Assembly (NCBI RefSeq): GCF_020595095.1
Contig: NZ_JAJDOP010000003.1
Coordinates: forward strand, 62,001-126,000
Length of the DNA stretch: 64,000 nt
Direction of reading: 5' to 3'
Origin: Microvirga rosea
GTDB lineage: Bacteria > Pseudomonadota > Alphaproteobacteria > Rhizobiales > Beijerinckiaceae
The position numbers were made by a program, and so were the translations under genes. Below, in pieces: positions 30,801-35,761 of this stretch (its first letter is position 1; every line of letters begins with the position of its first letter). The notes beneath the pieces were generated by a model that saw nothing but the letters and a program-made list of their open reading frames with translations, was not told the origin of the DNA and made no database searches.

Positions 30801-31174
30801 ACAATCTCGACATTCCGGCGGGCCGCCAAAGTCTGTACATCTGCAACGGTGGAGTCTACGAATGCGATCTCGGAAGGCTTTTCCACATGGGAGACGCCCG
30901 TGTTCTGCGCTTGAGCGAGGGCGGCTGCACCCTTGTCGCCGAACGGACCAACGTCGGTCGCATGTTCCGGCTGCTGCCCGGATCCGCGGGTATCTACAGG
31001 CTCGCCGGAGGCGCGCTCAACTTTTCCCTGATCTGCTGCATGCTGAGCCGTGTCAGCGAGTGTTTTTGCGGTCGCAGCGATTGCTGCGTCATACATGAAT
31101 CTCGGCTCAAGCGCTATTGCGAACGAACTACTAGCTCCAGTGGATCTTCTGCCAGCTTTCGCCTTCGCGCTCAT
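18869..31174 (-). CDS. Giant LEPR-motif/DUF4347 surface protein with cadherin/CSPG/VCBS-like repeats
   Basis: About 4101 residues. A basic N-terminus leads into LEPRFMYDAA (residues 22-31), an LEPR-type motif in place of a hydrophobic signal peptide. Residues 100-260 are DUF4347, with HVVSHGDGG (H155) and MIWGCDVA (C198), resembling the His-Gly and Gly-Cys blocks of clan CD cysteine peptidases. From residue 270 to about 3830 there are some twenty immunoglobulin-like repeats joined by NDxP linkers, of the cadherin, CSPG (NG2-like) and VCBS kinds. Near the C-terminus come a putative Ig domain (LPAWVSFDASTQTVTATP), a Pro/Glu/Lys-rich linker, and a final amphipathic helix (about 35 residues). No RTX nonapeptides are seen. 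The ATG at 31174 is preferred to TTG 31192; neither has a good ribosome site. It is the first gene of the exporter operon and probably an adhesin or biofilm matrix protein. Confidence 0.88.
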   Translation of the reverse strand: MSAKAKAGRRSTGASSSFAIALEPRFMYDAAIAATAKTLADTAQHAADQGKVERASGEPVDTRGSGQQPEHATDVGPFGDKGAAALAQAQNTGVSHVEKPSEIAFVDSTVADVQTLAARRNVEIVMLDPTRDGIAQISEVLAQRHDLTAIHVVSHGDGGEIRFGTTNLNADTLGARASAIAGWSAALKSGSDIMIWGCDVAAVPAGDALISGLSALTGADVAASVDLTGSAERGGNWTLEHATGSIETTAPFEASSLAAWDHLLDPPSITSTKESLTVVEPSALNADALADRVTLHDWSFGTTAIGNVTVTAVVGDTSVGSLFDASGRGTTITGGWRFTGTLAEANTWLQALTFRAKDVELGTTSAKTAITLSITDADSVSTSKSIDVTVTPSNDPTVLSGTITQNVTEGAANVDITVLTRAGGSPTVIDPEVGTGSSGYQTAGQIVYTVTEGPAHGYITLNGQRLGVGSIFTQADVEANRVKYTHTATGESQNTTDGFRVRVNDGATPIAQSADARINLQIVPVNSSPTIGTSIVSVYEGQPYNPSPAGGSGRTYTSIGDQIVATNGGDLSSDTLTVTVTALPTKGELYFNGVKITGTSFSFAYADRAKLTYRHFGAEPDQDPASAEDSFSITVTDAGGGTGTQKSASRTIGINVRPVDDDPQHSGLIDIPTNNNVVSASVGSDVLGVPGQGVILTPDMLNVTDVDSTDKSLTFNIKEAPTDGVILIKGSDDAWYRLKAGDAFSMADIRNGRVIYLQLTSNSDDSRPLDHFTYTVTDGALRLAWQANGTDFTRPGGVYDNSGLSPSDALTVFRFNIDLAVMSGDGTFTGTDFPTVTAPVPAGSLYMGDNPSVPGTNTQFLEGASSVITQGMLSYSSGTVPPEQIVYTLTGLPSNGALELKVGAGWVALGAFATFTQADINAGNLRFTHDGNEVFKSQFGFSVTAGGMSGGSPLATTGTFDLYATPVNDAPTANGSSGNVLTERDTSTGVSAPAQDGTGVRYITTGMLNFSDPDDANSEDYIEHPENYPDGSTYLGNSGRNNGSAGFKPLQIMFTRLPSAGTLEFWNGSAWVAIQANTIYTLNGDPNNTGLGAPIIVIAGTTGTTGLRYVNGGSEANADSFDVQVVDNFGQTAATSVGFDITPVNDPPRVIVNVEQIVYEGQAAQLTTAFLNLDDPDSTNLQVQVRITEATKYGRIVRDRDGDGSIADGRYDVIGIGSAFTYADLLAGRIFYIQDGQETYQEKTVPQDNFKFTLADGSAETTGNVFNIKILPTNDAPTIGGIPTVVKVVGSSDPASGLNKIPGISIKDVDIETYPNYAAGASNEHSEIQVTIRLRDDATGVLLSNYAGITIGYDAAASAGVRVVNSGVDSVLTLYGTLDQINAALAGLSITFDTDRNHFYRVEIIADDRTRDAATNTIQASANGGSKNAPATPGGDLTDIPATDPDPTSGNFGDAASKTPLTELAGNVALASFRIYATNINNPPTLTSTAPPIQPTEDTNIVIIRNDGANRVVIGDVEGQDLNNVVTLTLKADNGILDVGANGPRGGTLNVSGSTTGTVVITGTITEIQALLDAGVTYRGNSNYNGGDTVTLTIDDQRNGGDADHDGTSDIRTSTLTLTLLDAVDVNDKPTLNVGSGQINVAGNTVGGIFGPNAVADTDGNGQVTVTVRLLDSGTPVASGGYSGVSFGYGALGGVSIIQGFDGAGKPLVIQGSVSEVNAILQSLTLSFGLGAAGDGKYYSLQVVVDDRARDASGMLAGGANGGNVNQTNSGSPGTFPQAVPSTDFTPYQAAPAVYNVVTGTRNVFVSGINDPAEITAGNIVVSEHGTVDSVVLTGITVTDVDNGGNGTMSITISVPQNFLIGKTLDGRSGASGTITLTNATPAQINTWLAGLSIFFPTPDGNSAYNYNGSPVDITVVVNDGGSVGSRPGSPLPIDYDGSDPSTYDYADGTSSALVTTRIFTLTVAAENDAPVWTNTGAVVIPSVQEDSAGTVPQTVQDLFGSRFSDPGDDATKIGGATNPGGSTSNSFAGVAVVGYTADASKGQWYYRPQGSTDWVLIGTVANGQALILNATDEVRFVPTANYNGAAPTLTVRIVETGGTPDYISGRIANLTQSGGTTIYSAGTVVLQTNITPVNDRPVVPPAKVGTDAAISTAEDATSTPQTLGVLLASWFSDAVDGAGPGTSMAYVAIIGNAATAAQGKWQWLQGGTWTDIPVNGLSDSSALVLDASAQIRFVPNADYNGAPGKLTVRLADGSTTLTKSTTPAQLFDLTLPANGNLNLGTGSWSADTVGVQMTVTPVNDRPTASDVQLPAFNEDTTPSSGRLSDLFSGTNYSDATDDQPGSAGTPFGGVAIIGNTANATTQGKWQYSADGITWTDIRTTVSTANAILLGAGYSVRFLPVADYNGAPPALQVLASDTPVSFSASTNLGTLTQTSHWSTVHTIGVSITPVEDTPRPVNDTNTITAGATSISKNAATGVLQNDKEVDGQNLSVQGVAAGNTGAASSAGVSSAITGAHGTLTLQADGSYVYTLNNADPAVLALRSGQTITDVFTYTMTDGTSAAQTATLTITINGVNDAPAIDGGGNTLSGREDTPLTLTASDFKFADVDSGDTLASVKITSLPASGTLLRNGVAVTAGTVVTVAEINAGKLTFVPATNRNGPALVSFGYQVSDGTVFSSTGTMTIDVTPVNDTPVPSGPSTASVTEDTTLVFDGVAGANHAGGLSFTDVIDLSQTGATDHFTITVSVSHGTVSMTGPSGLVNGTSVTLSGTQAELTAALATLAYRPTSGYSGTDQLILLVDDGTNGGGGPGAGSPTASKTVDITITPVSDTPTLTVSAAAGDEDTWIPLDIVVGQTDPDGSETLSLQLTNLPAGWQIRIGNDAALTSIGSSQIFTFSGTDLARGLSIHAPNDVNTAPGTPLVLGLTAVSKDGAATPATLSGTIEVTVRPINDRPIASGNAILPSVNEDTANPPGQTVSSLFGGNYSDTTDSTAVSKGAEAATPLKGIAITGNAAVAAQGVWQYDLGDGHWQTIPTSGLDDGHALIIPATALIRFVPAADFAGTPGKLTVRLADGTEALNISVDPANLRDLGMAGNGALGTRTGRWSAATVDLSTVVNAVNDRPIGTDATLPTFNEDQAPSIAKVRDLFGSGYGDATDNKAGIVGGIDSSTPLGGIAIVANNANPTTEGRWQCRDGGAWIDIPTGLTDSNALFLTNETEIRFLPVQYYNGTPPALTMRVSDVPIAASGPGVVVPGQTSQWSDPHSLGVTIDPINNAPTISGGGNVLSTVEDGQIVLSVSDFHFADVDTGDALASVIIVTKPINGGLYLDGILVPDGATISAADIAAGKLVFRPAGDQNGSGYGNFVYKVSDGTAPSANGTMVIDVMPANDRPVATGSATLPSVAEDAVNPPGRTVADLFGGNYSDVADSAAVSHGTDAATPLVAIAIVGNAATVRQGVWQYDLGDGAGWRTVPASGLDDAHALVLPTTALIRFVPARDFTGQPGELSVRLSDGTVVVPVSTDVADRRNLSDAANGALGTQTGAWSASQVALGTTIDPVNDAPQIIGKDLTVPEGSPSVSLAGLFAVSDPDLGKGLLSATLSVPEGFRILSLGGAGGIVTGLGTGTVVIAGVTQAQLQAHLDALHVALSGPDGTGPGSAAHYSGTFAVTLKVSDSGSTGARPDHPVSGSYFDTNNPLANPGDFAFADGTSSALVTTRTISITVTPVSNAPSLQVPLDVVVNQDQPFPIGIQIGDVDLNGPGETLSVVISGIPAGWVLRSGETLITVQNGQSAPIDPAMLAGLTFVPAAGWNSRDHNGGRTLVLTVRGISVDQGAPAAMSLGTFNVFINPAARVQPTMTPVGRLPESYTPGTAPFWQSDKALTEKAFDSFPYLEARSVERVATTWQTISHQLMFRQINALQQGPLFYEARMGDNMPLPAWVSFDASTQTVTATPGDFVPPGVYVIRVVARDVAGNEAQATFTVHVIRDNHQVTPSQGEGVNDRKNGEPAEKLPSSDDEQKQLPADQPKANDNEPETGKSDEVPQQPETKSPQPKKTDESRVETRQETTNGKLSLSAVLFNAGRTGQFIEAARLMQAMADELDRAS
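20510..21021 (-). repeat. Internal repeat of giant protein gene, copy B
   Basis: About 510 bp encoding one module of about 170 residues that closely resembles the module at 21818-22328. Shared segments include FGGNYSD, QGVWQYDLGDG, SGLDD and ALIRFVPA, and each module ends in NGALGT and a PVND-type linker. The modules are separated by one different module, so the pair looks like a duplication of a two-module unit. Confidence 0.75.
21818..22328 (-). repeat. Internal repeat of giant protein gene, copy A
   Basis: The partner of the module at 20510-21021, with the same opening (NDRP, LPSV, NPPG, LFGGNYSD) and the same core strands. Related but more diverged modules (GKWQW, GKWQYS and GRWQC versions) lie at about 24.0-24.7 kb and 21.3-21.8 kb. 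Confidence 0.75.
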
Positions 31175-31675
31175 TTTTCTGCCCCGCGTCAATGACTATT
31201 GGCATCGGGAACGGCCGACGCCCTGACGGAGCCGATCCAGACACCTCCCTCCGGGCCAACTCTGGTCATTGCTGCAACGTGGACAAGCGATCCAGCTGAG
31301 CCCGATACAAGGACCCGCACTTGCTGACTGAAACGGGGCCAACACAGCTGCAAGCAGCCTCTGCAGACACCCGTCAAGACACAGCGCCGCGTAAGCGTGC
31401 TGCGCACACGGTGAAACGATGTCCAAGGTTTGTGAGGAAACCCGGAAGATCAGGGAACACTTACCAGTCGACCAGCATTTCCGTATCACCCTGTAGGGGG
31501 ACAAATAGGACAATTAACTTGTAAGAATGCAATCATATCCAGTATGTCGGGGGCTAATGTTGTGATGCAAAGTAATTGCCAAGCCACGTTCATGATTCTG
31601 GAAGAATTGCTCCATATCTTTTCTTAGCGCTGCGTAGGGCGCGCAACTTATCCAGATACATCGGGACGGAGGCGA
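31175..31675. other. Divergent intergenic region between giant-protein operon and LuxR regulator
   Basis: About 500 bp without a convincing gene. The half nearer the giant-protein gene is GC-rich; 31500-31640 is AT-richer and probably holds the promoters. A palindrome-like CCCTGTAGGG lies at 31489-31498, next to two direct TTGTCC sequences on the minus strand (31502-31518). It may be the operator of the adjacent LuxR-type regulator. The leader of the giant gene would be about 300 bases long if transcription starts near this site. Confidence 0.5.
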
Positions 31676-32788
31676 ATGGCTGGTCGAGAGGACAGCGGTA
31701 ACAAGCTGAGTAGCAATCTTCGCGCGGCTGAACTCGAGCCGCAGTATTGGCCAAAGGTGCTGGGGCAAATTGCGCAGGAAACGGGGAGTACCGAATGTGT
31801 GCTGCTCATTAGGAGTCAAAGAGGATACCGGTGGCTCGCGGCTGCCGGGGCAAACGTATCGCATGCTGCTCAACGAAAAAGGGACGGCGCAGCACGTCAG
31901 GAAATACCTTTCTCGCTCAATGTCGGAGCAAAGCGGGACTTCCGCTTTTTGGAGGCTGACGAAGTTAGGTTGATCGTATCGGCGATCGACGCGAGCGACG
32001 ATGCAAACTTTCGAGGAGCCAGCACAGGCACGGTTGCGCGACTAAGCAGCAATGACTCTCTCATCACGGTGATCCGGAATAGCGGCAATGCACGAACTTT
32101 CGATGCACGCGCAGTCGAGCAGCTTGAGAGGCTTCAGCCGCATATCATACATGCGGCGGAGAGGTCGCGCATTCTGGCTTCCCAAAGCATGAGTGCGACA
32201 CTGGACACCCTCGCAGCGCTCGGGTATTGCGGCGTGGTTATCGACGCGCAAGGAGCTGCGCTTCTCGTCACGCCGGGTTTCAACGAAATCCTCGGATCGA
32301 CGTTAGCTGTTCCAAACCAGGTCTTGTCTTTCGCGGACACGAGGACTGATCGTGTGTTTCGCCGACTTCTCGCTGAGACGCAGCAAAAGGCGGACTCTGC
32401 GGCCCGTTCGATTGCATTGCAGCCGCAAGCGACGGGGGGCCCTGCAGTTATTCATCTTGTTCCATTGCACGGCATCGGGGTGGAACTCTTCTTCGGTGGA
32501 AAGTGGGTGCTGGTTCCAGCTCTCCCCGAGGCATCCGTCGTGCCGCGACGAAGCGTTCTGGCTGCTTTGTTCGGTCTCACCCCAGCGGAAGCAAAAGTCG
32601 CCAAGCTGCTTGCGAAGGCCATGACGGCAAACGAGATTGCGGCGGCCTTGAAGATAAGCCGTGAAACAGCACGGACGCACATTAAAGCGGTACTGGGAAA
32701 ATCAGGCAGTCATCGGCATGCGGATTATGTTGCCAAGATCGCGGGACTTCATGCTGCACCGGCGCTTGGTCTCCGGAAGTCAATTTGA
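31676..32788 (+). CDS. LuxR-family (HTH) transcriptional regulator
   Basis: A 370-residue protein with a C-terminal LuxR/GerE helix-turn-helix (LTPAEAKVAKLLAKAMTANEIAAALKISRETARTHIKAVLGKSG). The N-terminal 290 residues match no ligand domain I can name with confidence; the layout resembles GAF/PAS-type one-component regulators. No receiver domain is present, so it is not a classic response regulator. GGAGG lies four bases before the ATG. It is divergent from the giant-protein exporter operon and is its most likely controller. Confidence 0.85.
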   Translation: MAGREDSGNKLSSNLRAAELEPQYWPKVLGQIAQETGSTECVLLIRSQRGYRWLAAAGANVSHAAQRKRDGAARQEIPFSLNVGAKRDFRFLEADEVRLIVSAIDASDDANFRGASTGTVARLSSNDSLITVIRNSGNARTFDARAVEQLERLQPHIIHAAERSRILASQSMSATLDTLAALGYCGVVIDAQGAALLVTPGFNEILGSTLAVPNQVLSFADTRTDRVFRRLLAETQQKADSAARSIALQPQATGGPAVIHLVPLHGIGVELFFGGKWVLVPALPEASVVPRRSVLAALFGLTPAEAKVAKLLAKAMTANEIAAALKISRETARTHIKAVLGKSGSHRHADYVAKIAGLHAAPALGLRKSI

Positions 32789-32862
32789 TCTCCGCTAACC
32801 GGGGCGCTGCCGGAAAAGAATGCGACGAATACCATAGCGCATTAACCGAGCCATTGGCGTCT

Positions 32863-32902
32863 ATGGGTTCCGGGCTCTTGCGACGCTCGCCCCGGAATGA
32901 CA
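32863..32902. repeat. Dispersed palindromic repeat, single-arm remnant
   Basis: The sequence ATGGGTTCCGGGCTCTTGCG...CCCCGGAATGACA matches the right arm of the complete repeat at 3635-3784. Part of the core (CCGGAAAAGAATGCG, CCATAGC) lies just to the left, but the left arm is missing and is replaced by the 3-prime end of the luxR gene. Confidence 0.75.
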
Positions 32903-33403
32903 AGCGTGCCGCCGCCGTCATTCCAGATTGACGTCTAGCAAGTCCGGAACCCTGAACAGCAATGCGTGCGAGGGACACTGAGGTCGCCGCAGCTCTTGAT
33001 GCTGAACCGGGGTAGCTGTGAGTTCCGGATCCTTTTACCTTCCCATCGAGAATAGAAATCAGAACAAGAGCTCGGTGAGAGCGTGAGCTCTTTGGTCTCG
33101 CTTTGAAAGACATGCGGTCCCATCCCGGCACTTTCATCTCCGCGCAGGCAGGGATCCGCGCGGAGATGGCAGGCTGGGCGAAGGGGAGCCGTACCATAGT
33201 GCTGTTCCTGACATTGGTTGCGGTGATAGGTCAGCGCCTGAGCGGGCGATAGCAGTACGGCATAGATCAGGGGCAGTGTGGCTTCAGACGTTGAAAGCCA
33301 GGTTGCCGAATGTGATATCGTTAGAAAGAGCGTTCGAAAGCGCACCGCCATGTTGTCGAACCAGATTGCCAGTCGAACGCCACAGGACCCCAGCGTTGCT
33401 TGT
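32903..33403. other. Gene-free stretch after the LuxR regulator
   Basis: No open frame here looks like a protein. The notable item is a perfect 11-bp inverted repeat, CATCTCCGCGC at 33135-33145 and GCGCGGAGATG at 33158-33168, with a 12-base loop. It is not followed by a T-run on either strand, so it is not an obvious terminator. Confidence 0.5.
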
Positions 33404-33463
33404 CTCAAACTGCAAAGTGCTTGTCCCGAAGTATCAAGCATAGTGATGTGAACCCAGGATGCT
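33404..33463 (+). promoter_or_regulatory. Island promoter element 1 (for the ARGP-repeat protein)
   Basis: The half-sites TGCAAA (33411), TGTCCC (33422) and TATCAAGCA (33432-33440) are spaced 11 and 10 bp apart. After 17 bp comes GATGCT (33458-33463) as the -10. This copy is one of the weaker ones because the first half-site and the -10 depart from consensus. It faces the gene at 33572. Confidence 0.65.
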
Positions 33464-33571
33464 TATCCAAGAGCAGGGACTGCTCCGCGGAGGCAGTCCT
33501 TCCTGGACCTCTGATCCAGCGGCAGCGCGGGTGCTGCGCTCTGGCTCGCTCAATGTTGAGGGGAGAGGTGC

Positions 33572-34114
33572 ATGCACAACCAGCGTTCAGGCCAGGTCAT
33601 CGTTCGGACGTTCGGAGCAGCCTGTATGTTCGGTGTGCTGACTGTCATTGGGACACCAATCGAGGCGAGCTCCCTGCCGTCCGACGAACGAATGAAGTTA
33701 CCGTCTAAACTGCCTGAAGTCGTCAAGAATGGGAACCTTGAGTACGCGAGAGCGGCAGCGCGCGGTCCCCGGGGCGGCGCAGTTGCACGCGGGCCGAGGG
33801 GAGCGGTGGCGCGCGGCCCTCAGGGCGGGGTCGCAGCGCGGGGACCTTATGGTGGGGCCGCTGCGCGCGGTCCTGCCGGCAATGTCGCTGTCCGTCCCGG
33901 ATATCGGCCTCCTGTGCCGGCAGGCGGGTGGTACCGGCCTCCGTCATACTGGTGGCGGCCCGGAGCTGCGGTGGCCGCTGGAGCGGCACTCGGTTTCGTG
34001 ACGGCAGCCGCGGCTACGGCCTATGTGAGTTCACCTGCGCCAGCAGCCGGGTCTTGCTGGTACTATACCAATCCGCAGCGCACCCAGGGTTTTTGGGATG
34101 TCTGCCCAAAGTAA
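33572..34114 (+). CDS. Secreted small protein with ARGPxGG repeats
   Basis: A 180-residue protein. The N-terminus is a signal peptide (hydrophobic core FGAACMFGVLTVIG, cleavage near IEA-S). Residues 60-112 contain five degenerate repeats of the form A(R)GPxGG(A/V)A, collagen-like and basic. A second hydrophobic stretch (AAVAAGAALGFVTAAAATAYV) and a C-terminus with two Cys (CWYYTNPQRTQGFWDVCPK), probably a disulfide, follow. That tail is common in small envelope proteins of Hyphomicrobiales. Function unknown; an envelope or surface role is likely. GGGAGAGG precedes the ATG, and island promoter element 1 lies upstream. Confidence 0.75.
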   Translation: MHNQRSGQVIVRTFGAACMFGVLTVIGTPIEASSLPSDERMKLPSKLPEVVKNGNLEYARAAARGPRGGAVARGPRGAVARGPQGGVAARGPYGGAAARGPAGNVAVRPGYRPPVPAGGWYRPPSYWWRPGAAVAAGAALGFVTAAAATAYVSSPAPAAGSCWYYTNPQRTQGFWDVCPK

Positions 34115-34328
34115 CTGGAGCACGCGGGCATGGTCTAGCCTATGGCATGTCCTGAAGCCTGTGTCCGCGCGGTACTGGGTGCCAAGATCCCTTGCGACTG
34201 ACGGACTTCTACTTGGCGCGCGACGGCCAGGGGATCACGTGCTAGCGTAAATTCGCCGGGGCTCCGCGGTTGTAGGCAGCTGCCACGCAGTCCTCAGATC
34301 GGTCCTTCGAACCCGATGGGGTACGACG

Positions 34329-35438
34329 ATGAGCGATGATACAAATCCGGCACGCAACGGCGCACGGGTTAGTCCCGGCCAGCCGATTATGGTCCCATCA
34401 TTCGCATCGGCGCTCGATGGGCGAACAATTCCTCCCGGCTACATCCACCTCGGTGCCAACAAGGAGATCGCCCCAGTCCTGCGCGAGCTCGGCCTTGATC
34501 CTGACCCGATTATCAGCGCTGCCGGACTTGATCCCAACTTGTTTGCTGATGGCACGAACATCGTTTCGTTTGCCGCCTTGGCCCGGTTGTACACCCTGTG
34601 CGTGGTCCATACCGACTGCCCGCACTTCGGATTGCTGGTGGGCTGCCGCGCCAACATCCTGTCAATGGACCTGATCGGGCGCCTGATGCAGCACTCGGAG
34701 ACTGTGGGCGCGGCGTTGGATGGACTTGTGTCGAATCTAGGGGTCCAGGATCGTGCCGTAGTTGCCTCTTTGACGACCGCTGACGGCATGGTCTCGCTCA
34801 CATTTGCTGTCCTTTCACCGCAGGACGAGAGTGCTGATCAGATCATCGATGCGTCGATAGCTATCGTGGTCAATGCGCTGCGAGCTTTGTGCGGCTCCGA
34901 ATGGAGACCGGCCGAAGTGCTCCTGTCTCGTGCGAAACCGGCTGATCCGGATCCCTACCGGCATCATTTCCGGGTTCCGGTTCGGTTCAGCCAGAAGAGC
35001 GCCACGCTGGTGTTCCCAGCTGAGGAGTTGCAGCGCAAGGTGGCCGGGGCCGATCCGCTCCTGCGCACCGTGCTGGAGGAGCGCATGCGGCGATTAAGAG
35101 CCGATGCGGGCTCCGGGTTCTCTGACGACATCAGGCGATTGTTGCGTACGCGGCTGATGAGCGCCGGCTGCTCGGCAGAAAACATGGCTCGGTTGCTGGC
35201 TGTGCACCGCCGGACCCTGAGTCGTCGTCTCAAGGTTAGCGGCCAGGGATACCGGTCCATGACGAACGAGATTCGGTTTGAGCTTGCTCGGCAATTGTTG
35301 GAGGAGACCGAGTTGCAGCTTGGGGAAATCGCAACGGCCCTTGGCTACTCCGAGCCGAGCGCGTTTACGCGCGCCTTTCGCCGTTGGTCGGGCCAAACTC
35401 CAACGGCCTGGCGTGCAGAGCGTGTTTTCAGTGCATAG
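34329..35438 (+). CDS. AraC-family regulator with arabinose-binding-like N-terminal domain (paralogue 1)
   Basis: A 369-residue regulator. Residues 35-235 form the ligand-binding domain of the type PF12625 (PPGYIHLGANKEIAPVLRELGLDPDPII), and about 265-362 form the two helix-turn-helix segments (CSAENMARLLAVHRRTLSRRLKVSG and LGEIATALGYSEPSAFTRAFRRWSG). It is closely similar to the regulator at 44850-45932, and its C-terminus to 48514-48993. Its own 214-bp upstream region lacks the island promoter element. It is a candidate activator of the eleven elements. Confidence 0.92.
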   Translation: MSDDTNPARNGARVSPGQPIMVPSFASALDGRTIPPGYIHLGANKEIAPVLRELGLDPDPIISAAGLDPNLFADGTNIVSFAALARLYTLCVVHTDCPHFGLLVGCRANILSMDLIGRLMQHSETVGAALDGLVSNLGVQDRAVVASLTTADGMVSLTFAVLSPQDESADQIIDASIAIVVNALRALCGSEWRPAEVLLSRAKPADPDPYRHHFRVPVRFSQKSATLVFPAEELQRKVAGADPLLRTVLEERMRRLRADAGSGFSDDIRRLLRTRLMSAGCSAENMARLLAVHRRTLSRRLKVSGQGYRSMTNEIRFELARQLLEETELQLGEIATALGYSEPSAFTRAFRRWSGQTPTAWRAERVFSA

Positions 35439-35661
35439 CCCACCATCGGAACAGATAGCAGCCGTCGATCAGCAAAACCCGGCTAACCTTCAGCGGCTAT
35501 GGCGCTCATCGAGGCTAAAGGCCTTGGAGGCCGTGGCACATTGGGGCCTTGCTCTCAGGACCAGTCGCCCGCGGACACTTCATCCTGACGATGTTGCGTC
35601 ATCGCCTCGCGATCATTGAGCTGAGTCGAGCCGGTCTGAAAGCGGATTCAGGCCGGTTAGG

Positions 35662-35721
35662 CCCAATCTGTCAATGGATTGTCCCGGCCGATCAAGCAAG
35701 GCGTAAGGTCCGGCCTAAGGT
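35662..35721 (+). promoter_or_regulatory. Island promoter element 2 (for the calcium exchanger operon)
   Basis: CCCAATCTGTCAAT, TGTCCC (35680) and GATCAAGCA (ending 35698) with 11- and 10-bp spacing, then 17 bp to TAAGGT at 35716-35721. The exchanger ATG is about 40 bp further on. No TTGACA-like -35 is present apart from the element itself. Confidence 0.75.
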
Positions 35722-35761
35722 GGTGCTTTCGCCACCCCTTGCCGAAATAGGGCATGAGGCC

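Noticed and set aside
18869..31174. RTX adhesin secreted by ordinary type I secretion
   Set aside because: No GGxGxD-type nonapeptide repeats are present at the C-terminus and no ABC transporter gene is in the operon.
33135..33168. Terminator at the 11-bp inverted repeat
   Set aside because: There is no T-run on either side in either direction.
32682..33441. Two minus-strand frames of about 170 residues
   Set aside because: They overlap the end of luxR, a repeat arm and promoter element 1, have no domain, and are not supported by ribosome sites.
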